Assembly: GCA_023438065.1 (NCBI GenBank) | Contig: JAEXRH010000012.1 | Location: 1-64,000 of the forward strand | Reading direction: 5' to 3' | DNA length: 64,000 nt | From: Spirochaetota bacterium | GTDB lineage: Bacteria; Spirochaetota; Spirochaetia; Treponematales; Treponemataceae | Shown here: positions 16,911 to 25,662 of the stretch, one piece after another | Layout of the letters: every line of letters begins with the position of its first letter | Numbering within the stretch: position 1 is the first letter of the stretch | Program-made: the position numbers and the translations under genes | Notes under the pieces: model-generated | What the model was told of the DNA's origin: nothing | Databases searched by the model: none | What the model saw: the letters and a program-made list of their open reading frames with translations, nothing else

Positions 16911-18299
16911 CTATTCGAGAATCGTTATCTCCACCCGCCGGTTTTGCGCCCTTCCCGCGCCCGTCGCGTTGTCGGCGACGGGTTTCGTGCCGCCGTATCC
17001 CGCGTAGATGAATTGCTCCGCTTGGAGTCCGCGTTTCGTGAGCTGCTCGACGATGCGCTGGGCGCGCGCGACCGATAGCCGTTTTTCCCCTTCGGGTTTC
17101 CCGACCGAGGCCGTGTGTCCCTCGACGAGGAACCTTCCGCCCGGCACGAGCTTGAGGGCCTCCGCGATCGCGTCGAGCCTCCAGGCCTCCTCGCCGAGGA
17201 TGGCATCCGAATCGGCCGCGAAACGGATATCCCTGACCGAAAGCCTGATCCCCTGCGAGGTTTCCTCGACGCTGAAGGGTTTGTTCCCCCCGTCCGATGA
17301 CGGCGGCGCGGACGCTTGAGGCGCAGGGGCAATTCCCGTGGCGGGAGCCCTCGTTCCTTGCGCGGCCGTGCCTGAGCTCTCCGCGAAGGTGTCGTCCGTC
17401 GGGGGGAGGGCGGATCGTGCGTTCCGGGTGGACTGACTCGATCGGTCACCGTCTGCCGACAGATCCGAAATCCCCGCTATTTTCGGGATGAGGGTCGCGC
17501 CGTCAATCGGGACGGGCGCCTCGGTGAAGATCGCGGTATTTCCCCTGAAGCGTATCGTGCTTCCGCCCTCGTAGATAAAGGTCTCGTCGAGCCGGTCTAG
17601 AATGAGGCACGCGGCGCCCGTTTCGGCGTCGACGAGGATATCGACGTCATGGGTTCCCGTCGCGTCCTTCAGGGCGGGGTCGTCGCTTTTGGTTTTCAGG
17701 TATTTGCTGAGTCGGGTGGCGAACTTCGCCCTCAGGCGATGAACGCTCCTTCCGTTCCACGCTTCCGGCCCGACGAACTCGTATTCGACCATGATCGGAA
17801 GGATGGTTCGGTTCCCGTCGTTTCTCGGGTCGATTACCCGTTTTCCCTCTGCTTGCCAGCGGTCTCCCGGATACACCGGACCTTGGGGATAGACGGGGAA
17901 TTCCCGGAGGGCCGGGAATCCCGGATCCTTTTGAAACAGCATTTTTCCCTCCGGGCTGACGGTAAATGCCGCCTCGCGGGTTTCGTCAATGCCGCGCGAT
18001 GCCCTGCTCATGTCGCGGAGGGTTTCCTCGAGTACGTAAAAGAAACCGGAAAACCGGAGATTGTCGGAGCCCCCCGGAACCGCGCTCACGTTCGCCCGCG
18101 TTTCGCGATGGGTCAGTCCGACGTATTTGCCGTTCTCGTATTTTGACCAGTTTGACCGCTCGACGAGGTAATAGGAGGCGTTGAGGCTGTAGCGAAGGCT
18201 GATCCCTTCGCCCGATTGGGCATGGGCCGAAAAGTCGGTAAATAGCGCGCCCGCTATTGCAAAAAAGGAAAAAAGAAGTATTCTCTTCATTAGCGACAT
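16911..18299 (-). CDS. OmpA-family outer-membrane/periplasmic protein
   Basis: A 462-residue exported protein. The N-terminus is a signal peptide (lysine and arginine, then LLFSFFAIAGALF, cleavage near AHA-QS). Residues about 30-270 are a beta-rich domain of unknown function. A Ser/Pro/Ala-rich linker (about 280-340) leads to a C-terminal OmpA peptidoglycan-binding domain with VEGHTASVG, LSVARAQRIVEQL and GAGRAQNRRVEI. It should tether the envelope to peptidoglycan. Two starts lie three codons apart (18299 and 18290) with no Shine-Dalgarno. It converges on the HD gene with a 5-bp gap. Confidence 0.88.
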   Translation of the reverse strand: MSLMKRILLFSFFAIAGALFTDFSAHAQSGEGISLRYSLNASYYLVERSNWSKYENGKYVGLTHRETRANVSAVPGGSDNLRFSGFFYVLEETLRDMSRASRGIDETREAAFTVSPEGKMLFQKDPGFPALREFPVYPQGPVYPGDRWQAEGKRVIDPRNDGNRTILPIMVEYEFVGPEAWNGRSVHRLRAKFATRLSKYLKTKSDDPALKDATGTHDVDILVDAETGAACLILDRLDETFIYEGGSTIRFRGNTAIFTEAPVPIDGATLIPKIAGISDLSADGDRSSQSTRNARSALPPTDDTFAESSGTAAQGTRAPATGIAPAPQASAPPSSDGGNKPFSVEETSQGIRLSVRDIRFAADSDAILGEEAWRLDAIAEALKLVPGGRFLVEGHTASVGKPEGEKRLSVARAQRIVEQLTKRGLQAEQFIYAGYGGTKPVADNATGAGRAQNRRVEITILE

Positions 18300-18311
18300 T
18301 GTATACCATTA

Positions 18312-18340
18312 TTTTCAATCAGAATGTGATATTATATAAA
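18312..18340 (+). promoter_or_regulatory. Promoter for cNMP-binding gene
   Basis: TTTTCA (18312-18317), a 17-bp spacer and TATAAA (18335-18340) lie 23 bp before the ATG at 18364, with a gggagcagaga site in between. Confidence 0.5.
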
Positions 18341-18363
18341 TAACTCTATTCGGGAGCAGAGAA

Positions 18364-18912
18364 ATGACTAAAGTTGACATCTTTCCGGAAGCCCTTTTTT
18401 CGAGTCTCATTGACATACCGATGTTCTCGCAGATCGAACGGAGTGATCTCGACGATCTTCCGGGTATATGCGATTTATATTCCTACGAACCCGGAGAGCT
18501 CATCATCGTCGAGGGCTCCGTAAGCACGAGCATCTTCACCCTGCTTTCGGGCGAGGTCGACATCCTCAAAAAAGGCCAGATGAAGGAGCTGATCAAGATC
18601 AATACCCTCGCGAACGGCGCTACCTTCGGGGAAACCTCGATTTTCAAGAACGAACCGAGCACCGCGACCGTGCGTGCGAAGAACCTGTCGCTGATCATGG
18701 CCCTGTCGCGCGAGAAATTCGCCGAATACGTCAATTCGCATCCCCGCGCGGGACTCGTCATCATGACCTATATCGTCTTTGGGCTTCTGGAAAAGCTCCG
18801 GTCGTCGAACGAGGTAATCGCCTACGAAAAGGAATTCCTCGTGTCAGCGGAGGATCTTGAGTCCCTGAAATCGCTTTTTCCCCCCACGGTTGACGAGATC
18901 CTGTCCCGTTGA
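18364..18912 (+). CDS. Stand-alone cyclic nucleotide-binding domain protein
   Basis: A 182-residue protein made almost entirely of one cyclic-nucleotide-binding fold (about 18-140). It has a good phosphate-binding cassette, FGETSIF followed by STATVRA. The C-terminal 40 residues are helical and lack a recognisable helix-turn-helix, so it is not a CRP-type DNA-binding regulator. It probably acts as a cNMP-sensing adaptor. It is transcribed divergently from the OmpA gene and precedes the LysM gene. Confidence 0.85.
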   Translation: MTKVDIFPEALFSSLIDIPMFSQIERSDLDDLPGICDLYSYEPGELIIVEGSVSTSIFTLLSGEVDILKKGQMKELIKINTLANGATFGETSIFKNEPSTATVRAKNLSLIMALSREKFAEYVNSHPRAGLVIMTYIVFGLLEKLRSSNEVIAYEKEFLVSAEDLESLKSLFPPTVDEILSR

Positions 18913-18997
18913 GCGGGAGATTCCCTTCGGGTGGTTTTTTCAGGATGCGGTATAAGGATGGCCTTTGAATAAGCCGACAATCAACAGGATGCGTATC

Positions 18998-19855
18998 ATG
19001 AAACCCACACTGTCGAGATTGATGGTTTGCTCAGTGTTGCTTCTCGGTTCGGCCCTGTTTGCCGACGATCTGGTTCACGTGCTTCAGAAGGGCGAAACCC
19101 TTTTCTCGCTGAGCAGGCGGTATAACGTGCCCGCGGACGCTATTATGAGCTTTAACGGCCTGTCCGATCCGGACCGGCTCCGCGCCGGGCAAAAACTGAA
19201 AATCCCCAACCTCTACACCGTACAAAAAGGCGATACGCTCTACGGTATAGCCCGGAAGCTCTCGGTACCCGTCGATACCCTCATTTCGGCCAATCGCATC
19301 GCGAAGAACGAAACCCTCAAGGCGGGGCAAACCCTGTACGTTCCCGCTTCCGCCTCGGACGCGGCAAAAAACTCCGAGAAACCGGCGTCTCAGGCGGTCG
19401 CGTCCGCTCAGTCTCCCTCTCCCGCTCCGGTAAGCGACGTGATGCCGCAGAAACCTTTGGAGGATCCGCGTTCCTTCGAGTCGAAAAAGGTCGACTCCTC
19501 GGTAATCTGGCCGGTCAAGGCGCGCGACGTGTCGTACCTGTCGGGCAAGGTATACGGGGTGAGCATCAGCACGAATCGCGGAGAGCGGGTAAAGACGATC
19601 GCCTCCGGGACGGTTCTCTCGATCGGGCCGTATCGCGGGTTCGGTCAGGTGGTCTTCCTCCAGTCGAAAACCGGCTATATCTACGTGTACGGGGGAATGG
19701 ACGCGATAACCCCGAGCCCCGGGCAGGCGCTCGCCTTCGGCGACGAGATCGGCACGATCGGGGACGACTCGCTTTCCGGTCAACCGCGTCTGTATTTAAT
19801 GGTGTATAATAAGGACATCCCCGTCGACCCGGCGAAGGCCCCAAGGGGATATTGA
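18998..19855 (+). CDS. LysM protein with degenerate M23 (LytM-like) domain
   Basis: A 285-residue exported protein: signal peptide (MCSVLLLGSALFA-like core), two LysM repeats (about residues 29-73 and 74-118, each with V.KG.TL..), a Ser/Pro-rich linker, and a C-terminal M23/LytM-like fold. The zinc-binding residues are missing: the first HxxxD is absent, the HLYAH position reads YIYVYGG, and the HLHFE position reads RLYLMV. It probably binds peptidoglycan without cutting it, like EnvC-type activators. The start is uncertain; TTG 18965 and ATG 18989 are alternatives and 18998 gives the cleanest signal peptide. A sigma-factor gene follows 28 bp downstream. Confidence 0.82.
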   Translation: MKPTLSRLMVCSVLLLGSALFADDLVHVLQKGETLFSLSRRYNVPADAIMSFNGLSDPDRLRAGQKLKIPNLYTVQKGDTLYGIARKLSVPVDTLISANRIAKNETLKAGQTLYVPASASDAAKNSEKPASQAVASAQSPSPAPVSDVMPQKPLEDPRSFESKKVDSSVIWPVKARDVSYLSGKVYGVSISTNRGERVKTIASGTVLSIGPYRGFGQVVFLQSKTGYIYVYGGMDAITPSPGQALAFGDEIGTIGDDSLSGQPRLYLMVYNKDIPVDPAKAPRGY

Positions 19856-19883
19856 TTCCGAGAAGGATAGAGATACCAAAAAG

Positions 19884-20885
19884 ATGAAAGCGGAAACGAG
19901 CGAGAAAGAAAAGCCACGCGCGAGGAAAACCTCCGAGACTGAGCGAAAGGCCGCGAAGAAGGTTCGTCCGCCGAAGGACTCAGACCCGCTCGCGCTGTAT
20001 CTCAAGCAAATCTCGCGGTACGCGCTCCTTACCCTCGAGGACGAGCAGGAGATCGGCGAGAAGATCCAGCGCGCCAAGCTCGCGATCGTGTCGCTCAAGG
20101 AAGCCTATCAGGACCGTCCCGCCGATCCCGCCTTCATTCGCGAGTCCTCGAAACTCGAGGGCACGCTCCGGGACCTCAAGAACCGGATGATCACCTCGAA
20201 TCTCCGCCTCGTCGTCTCGATCGCGAAGAACTATCAGCATCGCGGTCTCGGGCTCCTCGACCTCATCGACGAGGGCAATATCGGGCTTATCGAGGCCGTC
20301 GAGCGCTTCGACTATACCCGCGGCTGCCGTTTCTCGACCTACGGCACTTGGTGGATCAGGCAGGCGATCATCAAGAGCCTCGCCGACAAGGGCCGCATCA
20401 TCCGTATCCCGATCCACATGCTCAACACGATCAGCAAGTGCTTTTTCATCGCGAAGCAGCTCACGCAGGACCTCGGTCGCGACCCGACCCCGGAAGAGAT
20501 CTCGGAATACCTCGAGATACCCCCGGCGAGGATCAGGGAGATCATGAGCCTCTCGCAGGAAACGACCAGTCTCGACACGACGGTCGACGACGACAACAAT
20601 ACGCGGCTTTCGGACCTGATCAGCGATGAGACCCTCATCGAGCCCTTCGAGCTGGTATTTACCGCGACCCTTCAGGAGACGATGGACGACGTGCTGAGCC
20701 AGCTCACCGAGCGCGAGATGAAGATCATCAAGCTCCGTTTCGGGCTCACGGACAAGGGGCCCTTGACCCTCGAGGAAACCGGAAAGCTTCTCGGTATCAC
20801 CCGCGAGCGCGTGAGGCAGATTCAGGGAAAGGCCATCAGCAAGCTTCGGGGACACGACGTGCTCGAGGCTTTCTACCAGGATTAG
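19884..20885 (+). CDS. RpoD-family (group 2) RNA polymerase sigma factor
   Basis: A 333-residue sigma70 factor with a basic N-terminal tail, region 1.2 (DPLALYLKQISRY, about 33-45), region 2 (NLRLVVSIAK, LDLIDEGNIGL, RGCRFSTYGTWWIRQAI), region 3 and region 4 (ITRERVRQIQ...KLR). It lacks region 1.1 and is far shorter than a housekeeping RpoD, so it is a group-2 (RpoS-like) alternative factor. Promoter targets are unknown, but region 2.4 resembles RpoD, so the targets may overlap. A strong terminator follows. Confidence 0.9.
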   Translation: MKAETSEKEKPRARKTSETERKAAKKVRPPKDSDPLALYLKQISRYALLTLEDEQEIGEKIQRAKLAIVSLKEAYQDRPADPAFIRESSKLEGTLRDLKNRMITSNLRLVVSIAKNYQHRGLGLLDLIDEGNIGLIEAVERFDYTRGCRFSTYGTWWIRQAIIKSLADKGRIIRIPIHMLNTISKCFFIAKQLTQDLGRDPTPEEISEYLEIPPARIREIMSLSQETTSLDTTVDDDNNTRLSDLISDETLIEPFELVFTATLQETMDDVLSQLTEREMKIIKLRFGLTDKGPLTLEETGKLLGITRERVRQIQGKAISKLRGHDVLEAFYQD

Positions 20886-20906
20886 CGAGTCGACGGGTGA
20901 TGAAAA

Positions 20907-20931
20907 AAAACCGGCCTTGTGGGCCGGTTTT
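20907..20931. terminator. Bidirectional intrinsic terminator
   Basis: AAAACCGGCC-ttgtg-GGCCGGTTTT with A- and T-runs on both sides ends the sigma-factor gene on the plus strand and the exonuclease/phosphohexomutase operon on the minus strand. Confidence 0.9.
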
Positions 20932-20962
20932 TTTTCGCGTCGGGCGCCGGATCAGGGGGGGA

Positions 20963-21763
20963 TTATGCCTCTTCTTCCGGAAATCCGTCGAGATCATCTT
21001 CGCCGAAGAGGTCCTCCTGCAAGGTTTCCTCGTCGAGCGCGTGCTCGATTTCCGTCTCGCGCGTTACGGCCGTACCCGGCCTTCCCTGTGCGGCTGCCTG
21101 CGCGACGGGATCGCCGATGCCCGCAGGCGCATGCTGACCGACGGAGACCGCGGCGGCGTCGGTGTCGGCGGTATCGCCCGCCTGAGCGGTCGTTGCCGCC
21201 TGTACGAGATCGGGTCTCGTTTCCCTGAGACGGTTGAGGCATACGAGAAAGAGTTCCATGCATACGCGCGCGTCGTCCTCGGCCCGGTGCGCGTCGATCG
21301 CCTCGATGCCGAAATTTCGCGCGAGGTCCTGGAGTCGGTAACTCGGGAGCCCCGGGTAGATTTCCTTCGCGAAGATCCTCGTGTCCACGACGCGGTTTTT
21401 CAGGCGCTGCATGCCGAGACGGGCGAGCTCCTCGTTGATGAAGGCGACGTCGAAGGGCGCGTTGTGCGCGATGAGGACTGCCTCGCCGAGAAAATCGATG
21501 AAGTCGGGCATGACCTTCGCGCAGTCGGGCTCCTTCGCGAGCATCGCGTCCGTGATCCCGTTTACCTTCGTCACTTCCGGCGGCATCGGGATCTTGGGGT
21601 TGATGAGCGAGTTGAAGCGCGCCGAGACCCCGAGGGCGTCGAAGCGGATCGCGCCCGCCTCGACGACGCGGTTGAGCTTGGGCTCGAGGCCGGTCGTCTC
21701 GGTATCGAAGGCCGCGAAGGTCGTCCACGGGAACGCCGCGACGAGCCAGTCGAATTGCGACAT
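20963..21763 (-). CDS. DnaQ/RNase T-family 3'-5' exonuclease
   Basis: A 266-residue protein with a DEDD exonuclease domain: AFDTETTGLEP (ExoI motif, Asp and Glu at about 20 and 22), LIAHNAPFDVAFI (ExoII) and the HRAEDDARV stretch (ExoIII, DEDDh). It resembles the epsilon proofreading subunit of DNA polymerase III or a stand-alone relative. The last 70 residues are low-complexity, Ala/Thr/Glu-rich and acidic at the end (DLFGEDDLDG), possibly a partner-binding tail. It is 14 bp downstream of the phosphohexomutase gene. Confidence 0.9.
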   Translation of the reverse strand: MSQFDWLVAAFPWTTFAAFDTETTGLEPKLNRVVEAGAIRFDALGVSARFNSLINPKIPMPPEVTKVNGITDAMLAKEPDCAKVMPDFIDFLGEAVLIAHNAPFDVAFINEELARLGMQRLKNRVVDTRIFAKEIYPGLPSYRLQDLARNFGIEAIDAHRAEDDARVCMELFLVCLNRLRETRPDLVQAATTAQAGDTADTDAAAVSVGQHAPAGIGDPVAQAAAQGRPGTAVTRETEIEHALDEETLQEDLFGEDDLDGFPEEEA

Positions 21764-21777
21764 CGCGCGAGGTTCCC

Positions 21778-23547
21778 TCAGGCCTTGTCGAGGATCGAGC
21801 GGATCTCGGCCTCGATCGCGGCGAGAACTGCTTCCGCGGCCTTCTTGGCGGCGGCGACATCGCCTGCTGCCACCGCGACGGGGCAGGAGACGTAGAACTT
21901 GATCTTCGGCTCGGTGCCGCTCGGGCGCGCGCTCAGGACGGTGCCGTCCTCGAGGTAGAACTGAAGGACGTTGCTCGAGGGAAGCGCGATCTTCTCCTTC
22001 TTGGCGGGGGTCTCGGGGCTATAGAGCGTTCCTTCCTTGACGTCGCGGATCGAGACGACCTTTTTCCCGCCGACTGACTTGAGTCCCTCCGAACGGAGAC
22101 GAGCCATGAGGTTTTTCATCGTCTCGCCGCCGGAAGCTCCCGGGAAGCCCTTGCTGATCGCGCGCTCCTCGAAGTAGCCGTGAGTCGCGTAGAGCTCGCC
22201 GAGCCGGTCGAGAAGGCTCTTTCCCTGGCTCCGCCAGTAGAGGGTCATCTCCGCGCACATCGCGGCGGCGGAAACGCCGTCCTTGTCCCGGACCTCGGTC
22301 TCGACGTTGTAGCCGTAGCTTTCCTCGTAGCCGAAGACGTAGCCGTTCTTTCCGGACTTCTCGAAATCGGCCATGACCGCGGCGATCCACTTGAAGCCGG
22401 TGAGGCACTCGACGGTCTCGACGCCGTAGGAACGGGCGATGCGGTCGCCGAAGGAAGACGTGACGATCGAGCGGATGATCGCGGGCTTCGCGGGCATCTT
22501 ACCCGTTTCCTTGAGGGAGAGGCAGATATAGTCGGTGAGGAGGGCTCCCATCTGGTTGCCCGAGATGAGGACGAACTTCCCGTCGGGTCCGGGGACGGCG
22601 CTTCCGAAGCGGTCGGAATCGGGATCGGTCGCCATGACGACGTCGGCCTTTTCCCTTTCCCCGAGCTCGACCGCCATCTTGAGCGCGGCCGCCTCCTCGG
22701 GGTTGGGGTAGCTCACCGTCGGGAAGTTCCCGTCGGGCGCCTTCTGCTCGGGCACGGTGACGACGGTGAGCCCGAGGTCGCCGAGGACGCGCTCGACGTG
22801 CATCGCGCCGGTGCCGTGAAGGGGGGTATAGACGATCTTGACCTCTTTCGCCTTCGCCTTGATGAGCTCGGGCCGGAAGAGCTTCGACTTCACCATGGAC
22901 CAGTACTGCTCGTCGATCTCGCGGTCGATGAGGACGAGCTTGCCCTGCGTGATCGCCTCGTCGCGGGAGATCGTCTTAACCGACTTTACCGCGTTGACCT
23001 CGTCGATGATCCCGGTGTCGTGCGGCTCGGTGACTTGGGCTCCGTCGTTCCAGTAGGCCTTGTAGCCGTTGTACTGGGGCGGGTTATGCGATGCGGTGAC
23101 GACGACGCCGGTGTCGCAGCCGAGGGTCCTGATCGCGAACGAGAGTTCGGGCGTCGGGCGGAGGCTGGTGAAGAGATAGGTCTTGAAGCCGTTCGCGGCG
23201 AAGATGAGGGCGGTCGCCTCGGCGAATACGTCCGAGTAGCGGCGCGAGTCGTAGGCGATGACGGCGGAGAGGGTTCCTTGCCTTGCCTTGTCGGGGAAGG
23301 TCTTGAGGAAGTAGTTCGCGAGTCCCTGGGTGGCGCGGTTGATGACGAAGGTGTTCATGCGGTTGGTTCCGCCGCCGATGACGCCGCGGAGCCCGCCGGT
23401 GCCGAATTCGAGATCCTGGTAGAACCGGTCCTCGAGTTCCTTCGTGTCGTTCTTCGCGACGAGGTCGCGGACTTCCTTGGCGAATTTCGCGTCCTTTTCC
23501 TCGCTGATATAGGCGTTCGCGCGTTCAAGTATCGTCTTGGTATCCAT
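21778..23547 (-). CDS. Phospho-sugar mutase (phosphoglucomutase/phosphomannomutase)
   Basis: A 589-residue alpha-D-phosphohexomutase: TASHNPPQYNG (phosphoserine loop), MATDPDSDRFG (magnesium loop), EESYGY (sugar specificity) and RPSGTEPKIKFY (phosphate site). Length and motifs fit the bacterial PgcA-type subgroup that interconverts glucose-1-phosphate and glucose-6-phosphate. I chose the ATG at 23547 because aaaaggag precedes it; the open frame upstream to 23724 is non-homologous and crosses the promoter. It has its own TTGTTC/TATACT promoter, divergent from the GH3 gene. Confidence 0.93.
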   Translation of the reverse strand: MDTKTILERANAYISEEKDAKFAKEVRDLVAKNDTKELEDRFYQDLEFGTGGLRGVIGGGTNRMNTFVINRATQGLANYFLKTFPDKARQGTLSAVIAYDSRRYSDVFAEATALIFAANGFKTYLFTSLRPTPELSFAIRTLGCDTGVVVTASHNPPQYNGYKAYWNDGAQVTEPHDTGIIDEVNAVKSVKTISRDEAITQGKLVLIDREIDEQYWSMVKSKLFRPELIKAKAKEVKIVYTPLHGTGAMHVERVLGDLGLTVVTVPEQKAPDGNFPTVSYPNPEEAAALKMAVELGEREKADVVMATDPDSDRFGSAVPGPDGKFVLISGNQMGALLTDYICLSLKETGKMPAKPAIIRSIVTSSFGDRIARSYGVETVECLTGFKWIAAVMADFEKSGKNGYVFGYEESYGYNVETEVRDKDGVSAAAMCAEMTLYWRSQGKSLLDRLGELYATHGYFEERAISKGFPGASGGETMKNLMARLRSEGLKSVGGKKVVSIRDVKEGTLYSPETPAKKEKIALPSSNVLQFYLEDGTVLSARPSGTEPKIKFYVSCPVAVAAGDVAAAKKAAEAVLAAIEAEIRSILDKA

Positions 23548-23582
23548 AAGTGGGGACTCCTTTTGTCGTTTCGATACGTAAA

Positions 23583-23611
23583 AGTATACCGGTTTTGCTT
23601 CCCTTGAACAA
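23583..23611 (-). promoter_or_regulatory. Sigma70 promoter of the phosphohexomutase gene
   Basis: On the minus strand TTGTTC (23611-23606), a 17-bp spacer and TATACT (23588-23583), 35 bp from the ATG. The -35 overlaps the -35 of the divergent GH3 promoter. Confidence 0.65.
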
Positions 23612-23633
23612 GGACGGACCGTTGCTCTATACT
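23604..23633 (+). promoter_or_regulatory. Sigma70 promoter of the GH3 gene
   Basis: TTGAAC (23604-23609), an 18-bp spacer and TATACT (23628-23633). The -35 lies inside the palindrome ccttg-aa-caagg (23602-23613), which also contains the opposing -35. Confidence 0.6.
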
Positions 23634-23648
23634 GCCTTAAATACCGTA

Positions 23649-24938
23649 ATGAACGTAACTTCCCCCGGGCCGCGCGCCCCGCGCATGCTGCTTTTCCCCC
23701 TGATCCTCGCCGTCCTTTGCTCATGCTCCGGCGGCGTTCCCTCGCCCGTTTCCCAACGAGAGTATCTCGAGCGAGAAGCGAAGGCCATCGCGCGCGCCAT
23801 GACGCTCGACGAGAAGGCTGCTCAGGTGCTCATGACCGGCATCGACGGCAAGGACTCCTTTCCTTCCTGGGGCTACGCCCATTTCAGGGGCTGCGTGCCG
23901 GGTGCCGTCCTTCTTTTCAGGCACAACGTCGCGTCGAACGAGGACGACATGCGCCGGTTCATCGGGGAATGCGACCGCGCGTTCATCGCCCTCGGTTCCC
24001 CGTCCCCGCCACTTTTCGCGATAGACGCCGAGGGAGGCGAGGTGTACCGAACGCGCGGGATTACCTCGCCGCTCCCGTCGGCCGCCGCGGTCGCAGGCTC
24101 GTTGACCCCGGAACGCGCGGAAGCGCTCTATCGCGCGCTCGGCGCGCAATTCGCGATCATCGGGCTCGATCTCAATCTCGCGCCGGTCGCGGAAACGCTC
24201 ACCGACGGAAACGAGGCGTTTCTCGGAACGCGCGCGTATTCGACCGATCCCGAAAGCGTCGCCCGTTACGCGCGAGCCGCGGTATCGGGGTTTCAGTCGG
24301 GCGGCGTCGCCTGCGCGATCAAGCATTTTCCCGGAAACGGGCCGGGCGACCCCCATCGCGGGCTTCCCCGTCTCGACGTGTCGAGGGCGGAGTTCGAGCG
24401 GTCGTACGTCGCCCCGTTCCGAAAGGCGCTCGAGGCGAAGCCCGCGGCGGTGCTCGTGTCGCACGTCATCGTCGTCCCGGTCGATCCCGACCGACCCTTT
24501 TGCCTTTCCCCGAAAGGGGTTACGGGACTTCTCCGGAACGACGTCGGCTTCAAGGGGCTCGTGATAACCGACGACCTCGCGATGTCCGCGCTCTCGGAAA
24601 GCGGCTATAACGCTCCGGCGGCCGCGGTTGCCGCGCTTTCGGCCGGATGCGACATGGTGATGGTTTCGGATCCCGATATACGCTCTCTTTCTCGCGCGAT
24701 CGCGCGCGAGGCGGCTCGGGACCCGAAGTTCATGAGGCGGCTCGACGAGGCAGTCGAGCGCATATTGCTGGTAAAAGCGCAGGTCGGTTCCTTGCCGACG
24801 GCCCGGGAACGGCTCGCGATCTCGATGTCGCGGGGATCGCTCGCCTCCTCGCGATACGCGGAACGCGCGATACGCGCGCGCTTCCGGGCGGCGATGGATG
24901 AGGCAGAAACTATACTGGAGATGATGCATGGAAAATGA
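23649..24938 (+). CDS. Glycoside hydrolase family 3 lipoprotein (NagZ-like)
   Basis: A 429-residue GH3 enzyme resembling beta-N-acetylhexosaminidase. It has FAIDAEGG, the KHFPGNGPGDPHRG loop (the His/Asp acid-base dyad region of NagZ enzymes) and VITDDLAMSAL, whose second Asp is the expected nucleophile. The N-terminus is a lipoprotein signal (RAPR, hydrophobic core, LCSC lipobox near residue 27). It probably trims muropeptides or beta-N-acetylglucosaminides in the periplasm. The start is uncertain: ATG 23649 leaves only about 8 nt of leader after the predicted transcription start, ATG 23685 about 45; neither has a Shine-Dalgarno. It overlaps the next gene by 11 bp. Confidence 0.88.
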   Translation: MNVTSPGPRAPRMLLFPLILAVLCSCSGGVPSPVSQREYLEREAKAIARAMTLDEKAAQVLMTGIDGKDSFPSWGYAHFRGCVPGAVLLFRHNVASNEDDMRRFIGECDRAFIALGSPSPPLFAIDAEGGEVYRTRGITSPLPSAAAVAGSLTPERAEALYRALGAQFAIIGLDLNLAPVAETLTDGNEAFLGTRAYSTDPESVARYARAAVSGFQSGGVACAIKHFPGNGPGDPHRGLPRLDVSRAEFERSYVAPFRKALEAKPAAVLVSHVIVVPVDPDRPFCLSPKGVTGLLRNDVGFKGLVITDDLAMSALSESGYNAPAAAVAALSAGCDMVMVSDPDIRSLSRAIAREAARDPKFMRRLDEAVERILLVKAQVGSLPTARERLAISMSRGSLASSRYAERAIRARFRAAMDEAETILEMMHGK

Positions 24939-25662
24939 CGAAAAACCGGAATCCCGGGTTCTCTGGCGATGCGCCTCGTGCGCGGTCGTGTACAAAAACC
25001 GCGGCGAGGTCTGCGAGTCCGAATCGGCCGATCCTGAGCTCTCGCTCACGGAGAACCTCCGCGGGGAGCTTGAGGCCCTCGCGGGGAAAAAGCTCGATTT
25101 TCTCGAAGCCGTTCACCGCATCGACCAACCGGTAACCGGGTGCGTTCTCGTCGCCTTTACCCGCGAGGCGCACGCCGCTTTATCGGCGCAGTTCGCCGCC
25201 GGGAAGATTCGCAAGCGGTACTGGGCCATCGTGGAACGGCGGAGCGAGGGCTCGTGCCTCTCCTCGGGCCCGGGCGGCCGCCTCGAGCATCTCATCCGTT
25301 TCGACCACAAGCACCACAAGGCGCTCGCGCTTCCCTCCGAAGAGGTTCGGAAACCCGGGCCAGAATGGAAGCGCGCCTCGCTCGAGTGGCGACTCGCCGG
25401 CATGGGAGACCGCTACGCGTTTCTCGAGGTCATTCCCGATACGGGAAGAACCCACCAGATCCGGGCCCAACTCGCCGCCGCGGGATGCCCCATCAAGGGC
25501 GACCTGAAATACGGCGCGAAACGGAGCGACCCCTTGGGGGGAATCAGGCTTCACGCGCACGGGATACAGTTCTCGAATCCGGATACGGGCGATCTTGTCA
25601 TGGTCGTCTCCGCCGTACGCGACCCGGACACCCTCTGGTCCGCCTTCCCGCAGGAGGGATGA
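24928..25662 (+). CDS. RluA-family RNA pseudouridine synthase
   Basis: A 244-residue enzyme with the catalytic HRIDQPVTG motif (Asp at about 55), the RKRYWAIV strand and the RTHQIRAQLAAAG-PIKGDLKYG C-terminal signature. It isomerises specific uridines in rRNA or tRNA. It lacks an S4 domain, as in the shorter RluA/TruC-like members; the target site is unknown. The coding region overlaps the GH3 gene by 11 bp and its stop codon overlaps the next start, so GH3-RluA-methyltransferase form one transcript. Confidence 0.92.
   Translation: MENDEKPESRVLWRCASCAVVYKNRGEVCESESADPELSLTENLRGELEALAGKKLDFLEAVHRIDQPVTGCVLVAFTREAHAALSAQFAAGKIRKRYWAIVERRSEGSCLSSGPGGRLEHLIRFDHKHHKALALPSEEVRKPGPEWKRASLEWRLAGMGDRYAFLEVIPDTGRTHQIRAQLAAAGCPIKGDLKYGAKRSDPLGGIRLHAHGIQFSNPDTGDLVMVVSAVRDPDTLWSAFPQEG

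Noticed and set aside
22180..23607. A 475-codon plus-strand frame opposite the phosphohexomutase gene
   Set aside because: The minus-strand gene has all catalytic motifs; the opposite frame is a low-complexity shadow.
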